Shown piece by piece: positions 8,114 through 17,181 of a stretch of DNA of 64,000 nt. The notes under the pieces were generated by a model, which searched no databases, was not told the DNA's origin, and was given only the letters and a program-made list of their open reading frames with translations. Both the position numbers and the translations under genes were made by a program. Source of the DNA: CAVQDV01 sp963711375 (GTDB taxonomy: Bacteria; Pseudomonadota; Gammaproteobacteria; Coxiellales; Coxiellaceae); contig CAVQDV010000005.1 in NCBI GenBank assembly GCA_963711375.1, positions 1,364,001 to 1,428,000 on the forward strand, given 5' to 3'. The first letter of the stretch is position 1. Every line of letters starts with the position of its first letter.

Positions 8114-9592
8114 ATGCGTCCTGAAAAGAAAGAAGTCCCCCATCATTTAGAGAAAATTCTCAAGGAAATGTCCGTCGATAAGGCAAGTCAAGAGGATGTC
8201 ATTACGGCTGAGGCGGATTTATCTTCTAAAAGTATGTTGGATTTTACCTTAGTTGCTCGTTTTTTACTGGACTTGAAAGTTACTAAAATTTCCCAACAAC
8301 TTGGCAAACTTCTGATGGACTTACGGAATAAAAAGAGTGAAATAATACAAAAGATTTTTCTTCATACAAAAGAAGAAAAAATCGAAAATGAAATAAAAGC
8401 TCAAGCTTGCTTCTATTCTGGTTTTATTTTTCAAAATCTTAAAAATATTCCTAATTCAAAAAAATTTATGATCCAGTATTTCCAGTTGGCTGAAATCTTA
8501 GGTCATCCTGGAGCGGAAATTTCTCTTGCTTGCATTCCTGGAGTCCTGAGCGTAGAGAGACGCCTAGCAAAATGTTATGAACTCCTGAAAAACAACGATT
8601 TTGAATCCTGTGCCTTAATCCTTGGGATGCAGATTAAGCCAGAAGACCTAAACAAAACATCCGAAATTAAAATTCAGTCAATTCTATTTTTTATTTTATC
8701 GGAAAAAAATCCAATGCTTCCAACATCCTTAGAAGAAAGACAGAACTTTTATTTTACGGTTGCTAATTTTTTAGTTGAGTACTTCCCTGGGAAATCCTTG
8801 GCACGGAGCATTTATTACTATCTAGATACAATAATGATTAGACTTACAGGTGTAAAAGCTCTATTTAAAACACCTTACCCATATATTGAGCCACTGTCCC
8901 TACTTGTTAAAACGGCATACAAAATATTGTCTGAATTTGCCGAAAGGGAGAGCGCAAATGCGATGTGTGGTTTAGGCGGTTTACTTATCAACTATCGAAG
9001 ATTTTTCACTATAGAATATCCAGAAGGGGTAATGGAAACTGCATTCAAACTATTCAAAAAGGCAGCTAATTTAGGGGAGCTTAGCGGTTTTTCAAACATT
9101 TCCTTTCTCATTAAGCTTGGTCTATTTCCTGTTTCCCCAGAAAATATCTCTGAGCTCGAAAGTATGAAGCTTTCTTTGCATTGGATGCAGTTCGCTGCAG
9201 CAAAGAATGACAAATACAACTGGGGTTGTGAGAAGCTAAAAGAGCTTATTGAGAAATTAGTTAGGACGGAAAATCCAGATCTTAAAAAGTTTGAAGACAA
9301 TATTTCAGAAAAAGAAAGAGAGCTTCAAGCTTTACGAGAACAAGCCGAGCAGTTAAAAAAGCAGCTTTATTCGGAAGAACTGCAAAAACCCCTGGACCCT
9401 CGATTTAATAATTTATTGCATTCGGCTGGTGTAGTAACAGAAAGCGTTATACGTGAAGAATATCCTCAAGATGGAAAAGGTGAGACAGGTAAAAGGGTTT
9501 CCCCTTCGGCGATTTTTGTTTTAGCTGAAGATGAAGAAGAGGGCGTGACGAAGCGCGCAAAAATTTCTCCACCACAGTTTAAATGGACATAA
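8114..9592 (+). CDS. Sel1-like/coiled-coil protein, candidate effector
   Basis: The protein is 492 residues from ATG 8114, preceded by TTTTGGAGTT (GGAG 6 bases upstream); an in-frame start at 8009 would lie upstream of the promoter. Mostly helical, it has Sel1/TPR-like segments near residues 90-140 (ACFYSGFIFQNLKN) and 275-330 (AFKLFKKAANLGELSGFSN). A coiled coil follows at about 392-425 (ISEKERELQALREQAEQLKK). The C-terminus contains an acidic block (AEDEEEG) and a basic patch (TKRAKIS). The acidic tail fits a Dot/Icm E-block; the basic patch could act as a nuclear signal. No catalytic motif was recognised. Role inferred from the PmrA-type promoter and from its divergent neighbour. Confidence 0.7.
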   Translation: MRPEKKEVPHHLEKILKEMSVDKASQEDVITAEADLSSKSMLDFTLVARFLLDLKVTKISQQLGKLLMDLRNKKSEIIQKIFLHTKEEKIENEIKAQACFYSGFIFQNLKNIPNSKKFMIQYFQLAEILGHPGAEISLACIPGVLSVERRLAKCYELLKNNDFESCALILGMQIKPEDLNKTSEIKIQSILFFILSEKNPMLPTSLEERQNFYFTVANFLVEYFPGKSLARSIYYYLDTIMIRLTGVKALFKTPYPYIEPLSLLVKTAYKILSEFAERESANAMCGLGGLLINYRRFFTIEYPEGVMETAFKLFKKAANLGELSGFSNISFLIKLGLFPVSPENISELESMKLSLHWMQFAAAKNDKYNWGCEKLKELIEKLVRTENPDLKKFEDNISEKERELQALREQAEQLKKQLYSEELQKPLDPRFNNLLHSAGVVTESVIREEYPQDGKGETGKRVSPSAIFVLAEDEEEGVTKRAKISPPQFKWT

Positions 9593-9596
9593 GTTA

Positions 9597-9770
9597 TTAA
9601 TCAATCTCAACCATTTCAAAATCGGCTTTGGTGGCACCGCAATCTGGGCAGGCCCAGTCCTCAGGGACATCAGCCCATCGCGTGCCGGGGGCTAGGCCAT
9701 CTTCCGGCCAGCCGGCCTCCTCGTCATAAATGAAACCGCACAACAGACAAATGTATTTTTGATATGGCAT
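9597..9770 (-). CDS. Rubredoxin
   Basis: This small gene encodes 57 residues: MPYQKYICLLCGFIYDEEAG with the first CxxCG, then WACPDCGATKADF with the second. The four Cys of the two CxxCG motifs bind one iron. The spacing and the conserved Tyr, Pro-Gly-Thr and Trp residues fit rubredoxin, a cytoplasmic one-electron carrier used by oxygenases, reductases or oxidative-stress enzymes. AAGGG lies upstream of the ATG at 9770. The gene is divergent from hemL with only 37 bp between the starts. The electron donor or acceptor cannot be told from this neighbourhood. Confidence 0.93.
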   Translation of the reverse strand: MPYQKYICLLCGFIYDEEAGWPEDGLAPGTRWADVPEDWACPDCGATKADFEMVEID

Positions 9771-9807
9771 AATGGGGCCCTTTTAAAACCGAATTGGAGA
9801 ATATCCC

Positions 9808-11118
9808 ATGCAAGTCGTCGAGGCGCAAGCCACTCCTATGCAATCAAAAATTTTATTCGATCGCGCGAAGGAAGTCATCCCAGGTGGTGTAAATTCACCC
9901 GTTCGCGCATTTAAGGCGGTGGGTGGCGTGCCACGATTTATCTCAAAAGCGAAGGCTGCCTATATTTTTGATGTCGATGGACGTCAGTATGTAGATTATG
10001 TCGGATCCTGGGGCCCCATGATTTTAGGGCATGCCCATCCGGCCGTCATAAAATCCGTTCAACAAGCCGCTGAAAATGGCTTAAGTTTTGGCGCGCCCTG
10101 CGCCGCTGAAGTGGAACTCGCTGAATTAATTTCTGCCCTAATGCCCTCCATCGAAAAAATTCGTTTGGTGAGTTCTGGGACAGAAGCCACGATGTCCGCT
10201 CTGCGTTTAGCAAAAGGCTATACCGGCCGAGATAAAATAATTAAATTTGAAGGCTGTTATCATGGCCACTCTGATGCTTTATTAGTAAAAGCCGGTTCAG
10301 GCGGCCTCACCTTTGGTGTTCCGACGTCTTTGGGTGTATCGGCAAGCGTAGCACAAGACACACTTACCGCAACATTTAATGATTTAGATTCTGTTTCCGA
10401 ATTATTTATAAAATTCGGCAATCAAATTGCCGCTATTATTGTGGAACCCATTGCTGGAAATATGAATATGCTTTTACCAAAACCTGAATTTCTCCGAGGT
10501 TTAAGGCGTTTATGTGATGATTATCAATCGGTGTTGATTTTTGATGAAGTGATGACAGGGTTTCGTGTTGCTTTAGGTGGTGCCCAATCTATTTATGGAA
10601 TTAAGCCCGATTTAAGCACCTTGGCGAAAATAATTGGGGGTGGGATGCCGGTCGGGGCTTTTGGTGGACGTCAGGAAATCATGAATTATTTGGCTCCAGA
10701 AGGCGGGGTTTATCAAGCGGGAACTTTGTCGGGAAATCCTTTAGCAATGGCCGCTGGTTTGTCGACGTTAAAAGAATTAACTAAGCCAGGGATTTATGAA
10801 AGTTTAATGGAAAAAACGGCCTATTTAGTGAATGGTATTTTGGAAAAGGCTAAAATAGCTGGGATTCCACTGGTGGCGAATTATACCGCCGGGATGTTTG
10901 GTTTATTTTTTACTGAACAAAAATCTGTGACTTCGTATGAAGAGGTGATGAATTGCGATCAAGCGAGATTTCGAAAATTTTTTCATGGGATGTTGCAGCA
11001 GGGAATTTATTTGGCTCCATCGGCTTTTGAGGCTGGATTTATTTCTTTGGCACATGGGGAGAGAGAAATTGAAAAAACCTTGGAAGCGGCTGCAGTGGTT
11101 TTTGGTGAGTTGAATTAG
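9808..11118 (+). CDS. hemL: Glutamate-1-semialdehyde 2,1-aminomutase
   Basis: This 436-residue PLP enzyme converts glutamate-1-semialdehyde to 5-aminolevulinate, the second committed step of C5-pathway tetrapyrrole synthesis in the cytoplasm. The N-terminus has IPGGVNSPVRAF, typical of HemL. The PLP pocket has SSGTEATMSALRLAKGYTGR and FEGCYHGHSD. DEVMTGFR binds the cofactor ring, and the Schiff-base Lys lies in TLAKIIGGGMPVGAFGG. Length is normal for the family. GGAGA precedes the ATG at 9808. It stands alone, divergent from rubredoxin and convergent with the YgjP-type gene. Confidence 0.97.
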   Translation: MQVVEAQATPMQSKILFDRAKEVIPGGVNSPVRAFKAVGGVPRFISKAKAAYIFDVDGRQYVDYVGSWGPMILGHAHPAVIKSVQQAAENGLSFGAPCAAEVELAELISALMPSIEKIRLVSSGTEATMSALRLAKGYTGRDKIIKFEGCYHGHSDALLVKAGSGGLTFGVPTSLGVSASVAQDTLTATFNDLDSVSELFIKFGNQIAAIIVEPIAGNMNMLLPKPEFLRGLRRLCDDYQSVLIFDEVMTGFRVALGGAQSIYGIKPDLSTLAKIIGGGMPVGAFGGRQEIMNYLAPEGGVYQAGTLSGNPLAMAAGLSTLKELTKPGIYESLMEKTAYLVNGILEKAKIAGIPLVANYTAGMFGLFFTEQKSVTSYEEVMNCDQARFRKFFHGMLQQGIYLAPSAFEAGFISLAHGEREIEKTLEAAAVVFGELN

Positions 11119-11149
11119 GTTGGATAAATTCGAGAGGGGTTAGGCTCCC

Positions 11150-11692
11150 TCAAACAAACCAAGTTGGAACAAAATTATTTTCGTGCTTAATTTCTCGCTC
11201 TAATCGTTTGTAGTGGGGGAGATGGTGCTCGACTAAATTCCAAAAATTACTCGAGTGATTGAGAAATTTAGTGTGGCAGAGTTCATGAATAATGACATAA
11301 TCCACCAATCGCCTCGGTAAAAATAGTAATTTTGAATTTAAGTTAATTTTGTGATGAGAGCTGCAACTACCCCAGCGTGTTTTTTGTGAGCGGATGCTTA
11401 ATCCTGCAAAAGGCAAGTGATGTTCTTTCGAAAGTTCTGCTAAATGTTGAGGTAAATATAACCAGGCTTTTTGTTTCAACCATAATTTTAATAGCACCAT
11501 GGCTTCTTTGTAATTTTTCGATCGAATGGGTAAAAATAATTCGTGGCCATTTTCACAGGGTTTTTTTGTCGGTAAATTTGGGTCGTAAACGATTTTCCAG
11601 GTTATTTGGAGATAGTGCAAAGTGATTTCATGGGGCCCCGTTTTTCGCTGCTTACCATGTCCAAGAATATTTTCGCTTAGCCAGTTTTTCAT
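11150..11692 (-). CDS. YgjP/SprT-like zinc metallopeptidase (DUF45)
   Basis: The 180-residue protein has RWGSCSS (residues 107-113), the hallmark of the YgjP/DUF45 family, followed by HELCH at 136-140 and a third metal-ligand candidate His146 in FLNHSSNFW. HExxH with a downstream His defines a gluzincin-like active site. Cytoplasmic; no signal peptide. The biological substrate of the family is poorly defined. It converges on hemL and follows the PfkB kinase gene on the same strand with about 100 bp between. Confidence 0.88.
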   Translation of the reverse strand: MKNWLSENILGHGKQRKTGPHEITLHYLQITWKIVYDPNLPTKKPCENGHELFLPIRSKNYKEAMVLLKLWLKQKAWLYLPQHLAELSKEHHLPFAGLSIRSQKTRWGSCSSHHKINLNSKLLFLPRRLVDYVIIHELCHTKFLNHSSNFWNLVEHHLPHYKRLEREIKHENNFVPTWFV

Positions 11693-11789
11693 GAGGCTAT
11701 CCTAAACGGGCTTTGGTTTTTGTACAAGAGGCTGTTCCTACCACTAATACTAGCCTCTCCCGCAAGTGGAGATGAGATAATAACAGTCG

Positions 11790-12758
11790 CTATAAAAGAG
11801 GTTTTTTGCGGCGGCCGAAATCCATGGCAACGCCAAAGTTCTTATGAAAACGATGGGAGAACTCATCGATGGTGAAGCGATAATTTTGCGTGCCACGATG
11901 TTCCATTTTGATGGCGCCCATCAAAGAGGCGACCCGACCAGTAGCCTCCCATCCCAAGTCTTTTTCCAAGCCATAAATTAAACCCGCACGATAAGCCTCT
12001 CCGCAGCCAATAGGATCGATTCGATCACGAGGTTTTGCAGGCGGAATTTCAATCTTTTCATGTTGAGTAATGATGAGAGAACCTTTAGAACCTCGAGTAA
12101 TAATTAGCGCACGAACTTTTTTCACAATTTCGTCTTCACGCATTCCTGTTGCACTATGGAGCATTTCCCATTCATAATCATTTACCACAATATAACTCGC
12201 TTGATGGATGAGCTCGGTTAATTCAATATCTGAAAATTTCGATAATTGTTTGCCGGGATCCAACATAAAGGGAATTCCAGCGTGTTTAAATTCTTGAGCA
12301 TGCAAGAGCATGCCTTTTTTTCCATCGGGTGCAACAACCCCCATCGTCACATGTTCCGCATCAAAAATCGAAACTAAATGCGAGCGATTCATAGCGCCTC
12401 CATGAACCGCGCTGATTTGATTTCCGTCAAGATCAGAAATGGTAAATATTTGAGCCGTTAGCGCCTCCTGAATCTCATGAATATACTGATGTGAAATTTT
12501 ATTTTTATCGAGCCAGTTAAGATATTTTTCAAAATCAGAACCAACGGTTGCCATTGGCAAACTCTCAATTCCCAGCAATTTCAAACCATACACAATATTC
12601 CCAGCAGATCCCCCAAAGCTTGGAGAAATTCGAGGAATGGGAAAAGCAACACTAATCAAATGTCCCATGTCTTGTAAAACATGGTTCTTAAAATGGTCTC
12701 GAAAAACCATGGTATTGTCATAAGTGAACGATCCACACACCAGCGTTGTCATATCCAT
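11790..12758 (-). CDS. PfkB-family sugar/nucleoside kinase with altered catalytic motif
   Basis: The 322-residue protein belongs to the ribokinase/PfkB fold: GGSAGNIVYGLKLLG (about 49-63) is the substrate-side signature, VVNDYEWEML (191-200) is an internal family motif, and DPIGCGEAYRAG (248-259) is the ATP/anion-hole motif. In active members this reads D-T/P-x-G-A/C-G-D, where the final Asp is the catalytic base; here it is Glu254 (GAG codon). Substrate cannot be assigned; the closest style is the adenosine-kinase-like branch. It is divergent from folA. Confidence 0.88.
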   Translation of the reverse strand: MDMTTLVCGSFTYDNTMVFRDHFKNHVLQDMGHLISVAFPIPRISPSFGGSAGNIVYGLKLLGIESLPMATVGSDFEKYLNWLDKNKISHQYIHEIQEALTAQIFTISDLDGNQISAVHGGAMNRSHLVSIFDAEHVTMGVVAPDGKKGMLLHAQEFKHAGIPFMLDPGKQLSKFSDIELTELIHQASYIVVNDYEWEMLHSATGMREDEIVKKVRALIITRGSKGSLIITQHEKIEIPPAKPRDRIDPIGCGEAYRAGLIYGLEKDLGWEATGRVASLMGAIKMEHRGTQNYRFTIDEFSHRFHKNFGVAMDFGRRKKPLL

Positions 12759-12868
12759 CTCCTGGCCAGTTCATATAAAACCATTATAGGTCAGAAGGCC
12801 ACATTTTTCTCGATGCGGCTTGAAAGTGTAGCAATTTCTGAGGGATACCAATTTTCATGTCTGATCAG

Positions 12869-12874
12869 TATAAT
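12869..12874 (+). promoter_or_regulatory. Probable -10 element of folA
   Basis: TATAAT stands 21 bp before the folA ATG in the 136-bp divergent region. No convincing -35 is visible at the right distance. Confidence 0.4.
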
Positions 12875-12894
12875 GAGTAAAACAGGATAGCCAC

Positions 12895-13416
12895 ATGTTA
12901 AAAAAACCTTTAGTTTCCATCATCGCGGCGATGGCTCGTGGTCGTGTGATTGGCAAAGAAAATAAAATGCCCTGGCATTTACCGGCGGATTTGGCCCATT
13001 TCAAAAAAGTGACACTGGGAAAACCGATAGTCATGGGTCGAAAAACCTTTGAAAGCGTCGGAAGGCCATTGCCTGGTCGCCGAAATGTGGTTATTTCTCG
13101 GCAAAAAAATCTTGTTATAGAAAATGTGGAATGCGTAGATTCCCTCGAAAATGCAATAGCCCTTTTAAAAGAAGAGGCGGAAATTATGATTATTGGTGGT
13201 GCCAATGTATATACACAGGCGCTTCAACTAGCCGACCAACTTTATCTCACGTATATAGATTTAAATTGTGAAGGCGATGCTTTTTTCCCAGATTTTGACG
13301 AAAATAATTATGTAATTTTAAATCGTGAAGCCCATCCATCGGACGAAAAAAATCCCCAGGCCTATGAGTTTCAGCATCTCGTGAAAAGGAATAATCATGC
13401 ACTTAATGAAATTTGA
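12895..13416 (+). CDS. folA: Dihydrofolate reductase
   Basis: This 173-residue enzyme reduces dihydrofolate to tetrahydrofolate with NADPH. Diagnostic segments are VSIIAAMARGRVIGKENKMP (substrate loop), WHLPADLAHFKKVT containing the active-site Asp, VMGRKTFESVGRPLPGRRN (NADPH binding) and IIGGANVYTQAL. AGGA precedes the ATG at 12895. The stop overlaps the start of the potassium-channel gene by 20 bp, so both are probably translated from one message. Confidence 0.97.
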   Translation: MLKKPLVSIIAAMARGRVIGKENKMPWHLPADLAHFKKVTLGKPIVMGRKTFESVGRPLPGRRNVVISRQKNLVIENVECVDSLENAIALLKEEAEIMIIGGANVYTQALQLADQLYLTYIDLNCEGDAFFPDFDENNYVILNREAHPSDEKNPQAYEFQHLVKRNNHALNEI

Positions 13417-14068
13417 AGAAAATCGCTTTATTTTACTTTTTATTTCTTTAATGCTTTATTTTCTTTTACCGCCTTTTTTTATTGACACACCTCATCGCAT
13501 GCACCTTATTTCTGGGCTATTTAGCTTGATATTAGTTCTCAGTGTCTATGCCATCGAAAAGAATAAACGGGTTTTACGTTTGGGCATTGTTTTAGCGGCA
13601 TTTGTGTTTGGCGTTCAATGGTATGGAGTTATTTATGGGATGGGACCTAAAACGGGGTTTATTAATACGAGCGTGACTTGCTTTTTCTTTGGGGTAACCA
13701 GTATTGCAGTTATCTTTTATATTATCCGGAGTGAAGAAGTAACGGCGAGCACCATTTTCGGGGCAATTTGCGGATATATGTTGTTGGGCTTGACCTTTAG
13801 TTTTTTGCACTTGCTTATTTTTGCCGTTAACCATCAGGCCTACGCATTTCCTACCGCTATCTCAAATGTTCAACAAATTAAAACACTCAATTTTATTTAC
13901 TTTAGTTTTATTACTCTATCAACGGTTGGTTATGGCGACATTACGCCGGTGTCACATGTGGCCAGAACGATTTCGTGGATGGAAGGCATTACGGGCCAAG
14001 TCTACCTAACCGTTTGGATTGCGCGGCTAATAGCCCTGCACATTACTCACGAAAGACACAAAGAGTAG
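13397..14068 (+). CDS. Two-pore-helix potassium channel-like membrane protein
   Basis: The 223-residue protein has several hydrophobic helices and ends with a pore module: LSTVGYGDITP with the K+ selectivity filter TVGYGD at residues 176-181, followed by an inner helix. The C-terminus is short and has no RCK/TrkA nucleotide domain. This is the Ion_trans_2 style seen in many proteobacteria, expected in the inner membrane. AAGG precedes the ATG at 13397, within the end of folA. Transported ion is inferred from the filter only. Confidence 0.85.
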   Translation: MHLMKFEENRFILLFISLMLYFLLPPFFIDTPHRMHLISGLFSLILVLSVYAIEKNKRVLRLGIVLAAFVFGVQWYGVIYGMGPKTGFINTSVTCFFFGVTSIAVIFYIIRSEEVTASTIFGAICGYMLLGLTFSFLHLLIFAVNHQAYAFPTAISNVQQIKTLNFIYFSFITLSTVGYGDITPVSHVARTISWMEGITGQVYLTVWIARLIALHITHERHKE

Positions 14069-14075
14069 ATCAAGA

Positions 14076-14104
14076 TTGCCTTCGGGCCGCGAGCTCGTTA
14101 TGAT
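14076..14104 (+). promoter_or_regulatory. Sigma-70 promoter of the tkt-gap-pgk-pyk operon
   Basis: TTGCCT (14076-14081) and TATGAT (14099-14104) are separated by 17 bp and lie 34 bp before the transketolase ATG. Confidence 0.55.
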
Positions 14105-14137
14105 TGAGCGCGCGTCCACTATGAAGAGATCAAAACA

Positions 14138-16153
14138 ATGCCCACACGAAAGACCCTTGCCAACGCTATTCGATTTTTAGCGATAGATGCTGTTCAGAAA
14201 GCAAACTCCGGTCACCCTGGCATGCCTATGGGCATGGCGGATATTGCCGAAGTGCTATGGAACGACTTTATTCGAGTAAATCCACGAAATCCCCATTGGT
14301 TTAATCGAGACCGTTTCGTGCTCTCAAATGGTCATGGCGCTATGCTGCTTTATGCCGTGCTGCATTTAACGGGCTTTGAGCTTTCTATCGAAGACATAAA
14401 AAATTTCCGTCAGCTTCATTCCAAAACGCCAGGACATCCAGAATATGCGGAAGCGCCTGGAGTGGAAACCACGACAGGGCCTTTGGGTCAGGGGCTTGCT
14501 AATGCAGTGGGTATGGCCTTAGCTGAAAAAATTCTGGCGGCACAATTTAATGACGAAGAATTCAAGCTTGTTGATCATTACACCTACGCTTTTTGTGGTG
14601 ATGGTGATTTGATGGAAGGCATTTCACATGAGGTCTGTTCGCTCGCCGGAACCTGGGGCTTAGGAAAATTAATTGTCTTTTACGATGATAATGGAATTTC
14701 TATTGATGGTGACGTTCAGGGATGGTTTACGGACAATACACCACAGCGCTTTGAAGCTTATGGCTGGCAGGTGGTGCCAAATGTGAATGGACATGATTCT
14801 GAAGAAATTCGAAAAGCGATAATGTTGGCGCATGAAGATCGGGAAAGGCCTACTATCATTTGTTGCAAAACGGTTATTGGTTTTGGTTCACCGACCCACG
14901 CGGGTTCTGAGAAAACGCATGGCGCCCCATTGGGGGAAGCTGAAATTGAAAAAATCCGCGAAAGATTAGGGTGGAATCACCCACATTTTGTTATTCCAGC
15001 GGAAATTTACGCGGCCTGGGATAAAAAACAAGAGGGCGCAGAATTAGAGCAAAGCTGGAATATCCTATTTTCAAAATACGAAAGAAAGCATCCCCAAAAA
15101 GCCGCTGAATTATTACGCCGTCATGGTGGATTTTTGCCCGAGAATTTTGCTGCAATCACAGAATCACTTCGGAAGAGTGCAAAAGAAGACACTAAAGATA
15201 TTGCGACGCGAAAAGCCTCTTTAACCTGCTTAAATGTTTTTGGTCCTCATTTACCAGAATTATTGGGAGGTTCTGCCGATTTAACGGAATCAAATTGCAC
15301 AAATTGGTCTGGCACGCACATATTATCTCGAGAAAATCCCGCCGGAAATTATATCGAATATGGCGTGCGCGAATTTGGTATGGCGGCCATAATGAATGGT
15401 CTGGCGTTACACGGTGGATTTATTCCTTACGGCGGCACATTTTTAACGTTTACAGATTATGCGAGAAATGCAATACGTCTGAGTTCTTTGATGAAACAGC
15501 GCGTCATTTACGTGCTAACACACGATTCCATTGGGCTCGGCGAAGATGGTCCAACACATCAACCGATCGAGCATGCTAGCATGCTTCGATTAACGCCGGG
15601 CGTTAATGTGTGGAGACCCGCTGATTTATTAGAAACCGCAGCCGCCTGGGAGCATGCGTTGCAACATCGGGGTCCTTGTGCTTTATTATTAACGCGTCAG
15701 AATTTACCTTCTTTAAATTATTTGCGAAAATCTTCGGAAAATATAGAGCGGGGCGCTTATGTCCTAGCTGATTTTGGGAGTGATTCTGGTCCGATCGAAG
15801 GCATTTTTATTGCAACAGGTTCTGAAGTTCACTTGGCCGTTGAGGCCGCTGATCAATTAAGTAAAGAAGAGAACATGAAAATTCGTGTGGTCTCGATGCC
15901 TTGTGCCGATATTTTTAAAAATCAAACGAATGAATATCGCAATAGCGTTATTCCGCTGTCTGTTCGTGCACGTGTGGCGATTGAAGCTGGTGCTTCCGAT
16001 TATTGGTATCAATTTGTGGGTGATTACGGCCAGGTGATTGGAATTAATCAATTTGGTTATTCCGCGCCGGCAAAATTAGTTTACAAGGAATTGGGCATCA
16101 CCACGGAAAATCTGAAAAAGACCTTATTATCGCTGCTTTCACGAGTGGCATAA
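14138..16153 (+). CDS. tkt: Transketolase
   Basis: This 671-residue thiamine-diphosphate enzyme moves two-carbon units between pentose-phosphate intermediates. FLAIDAVQKANSGHPGMPMG, LSNGHGAMLLYAVLHLTGF, GDGDLMEGISHEVCSLAG (ThDP/Mg site) and LGEDGPTHQPIEH are all typical. Length is normal. It opens a run of carbon-metabolism genes: gap follows after 23 bp, then pgk and pyk. Linking tkt with lower glycolysis is common in gammaproteobacteria. Confidence 0.97.
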   Translation: MPTRKTLANAIRFLAIDAVQKANSGHPGMPMGMADIAEVLWNDFIRVNPRNPHWFNRDRFVLSNGHGAMLLYAVLHLTGFELSIEDIKNFRQLHSKTPGHPEYAEAPGVETTTGPLGQGLANAVGMALAEKILAAQFNDEEFKLVDHYTYAFCGDGDLMEGISHEVCSLAGTWGLGKLIVFYDDNGISIDGDVQGWFTDNTPQRFEAYGWQVVPNVNGHDSEEIRKAIMLAHEDRERPTIICCKTVIGFGSPTHAGSEKTHGAPLGEAEIEKIRERLGWNHPHFVIPAEIYAAWDKKQEGAELEQSWNILFSKYERKHPQKAAELLRRHGGFLPENFAAITESLRKSAKEDTKDIATRKASLTCLNVFGPHLPELLGGSADLTESNCTNWSGTHILSRENPAGNYIEYGVREFGMAAIMNGLALHGGFIPYGGTFLTFTDYARNAIRLSSLMKQRVIYVLTHDSIGLGEDGPTHQPIEHASMLRLTPGVNVWRPADLLETAAAWEHALQHRGPCALLLTRQNLPSLNYLRKSSENIERGAYVLADFGSDSGPIEGIFIATGSEVHLAVEAADQLSKEENMKIRVVSMPCADIFKNQTNEYRNSVIPLSVRARVAIEAGASDYWYQFVGDYGQVIGINQFGYSAPAKLVYKELGITTENLKKTLLSLLSRVA

Positions 16154-16176
16154 CCTCAAATTTATAGGAGAATAGT

Positions 16177-17181
16177 ATGGCAATTAAAGTAGCAATTAAT
16201 GGTTTTGGTCGAATTGGGCGAAATATTGCTCGCGCGATTTACGAAGGCCATCGTGAAAAAGAAATTCAATTGGTGGCGATAAATGATTTAACCGACATTA
16301 AAACCAATGAGCATTTATTAAAATACGATAGTGTGCATGGGCGCTTTCCAGCAGAAGTAGGCTCCGATGCGAATTCCATTATTATTAATGGCGATAAAAT
16401 TCGGGTATGCGCAGAAAAAAATCCCTCGGCTTTACCTTGGGCTGAGCTTGGGATTGATGTGGTGCTAGAATCCACGGGTTTTTTTACAAGCAAAGAAAAA
16501 GCTTCAGCCCATTTACAAGCCGGCGCTAAAAAAGTGCTTATTTCGGCTCCAGCAGGTGACGATTTACCGACTATTGTTTTTGGAGTGAATGATAATATTT
16601 TAACAGCCAATGATCGTGTTGTTTCCAACGCCTCATGCACGACAAATTGCTTGGCGCCACTCGTTAAAGTGTTGCATGAAGCCTTTGGAATTGAGCGCGG
16701 ATTTATGACCACGGTGCATTCCTATACGAGCGATCAGCGATTAATTGACATGCAACATTCCGATTTACGTCGTGCACGCGCCGCTGCATTGTCGATGATT
16801 CCAAGCAAAACCGGTGCCGCGTCTGCCGTAGGTTTAGTGCTGCCAGAATTATCCGGAAAACTCGATGGATATGCAATTCGCGTACCCACTCCTAATGTTT
16901 CTGTCGTGGATTTTACCTTTGAAGCCAAAAAACCATTCTCTATCGAAGATATTCACTCGGCTATGAAAGCCGCAGCCAATGGATCAATGAAAGGCATCTT
17001 GGCCTATTGTGATGAACAATTAGTCTCCGTTGATTTTAATCACAATTCAGCATCTTCAACTTATGATTCCACATTGACTCGAGTGATTGGCAATTTAGGT
17101 AAAGTGGTTTCTTGGTACGATAATGAGTGGGGTTTTTCGAATCGCATGATTGATACCGCTCTAGTAATGGCGGCAAAATGA
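16177..17181 (+). CDS. gap: Glyceraldehyde-3-phosphate dehydrogenase, type I
   Basis: This 334-residue enzyme oxidises glyceraldehyde-3-phosphate to 1,3-bisphosphoglycerate with NAD+. INGFGRIGRNIAR is the nucleotide fold; SNASCTTNCLAP contains the catalytic Cys; WYDNEWGFSNRM is the C-terminal signature. AGGAG is upstream of the ATG at 16177. Its stop codon overlaps the pgk start by 4 bp, implying translational coupling. Confidence 0.97.
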   Translation: MAIKVAINGFGRIGRNIARAIYEGHREKEIQLVAINDLTDIKTNEHLLKYDSVHGRFPAEVGSDANSIIINGDKIRVCAEKNPSALPWAELGIDVVLESTGFFTSKEKASAHLQAGAKKVLISAPAGDDLPTIVFGVNDNILTANDRVVSNASCTTNCLAPLVKVLHEAFGIERGFMTTVHSYTSDQRLIDMQHSDLRRARAAALSMIPSKTGAASAVGLVLPELSGKLDGYAIRVPTPNVSVVDFTFEAKKPFSIEDIHSAMKAAANGSMKGILAYCDEQLVSVDFNHNSASSTYDSTLTRVIGNLGKVVSWYDNEWGFSNRMIDTALVMAAK

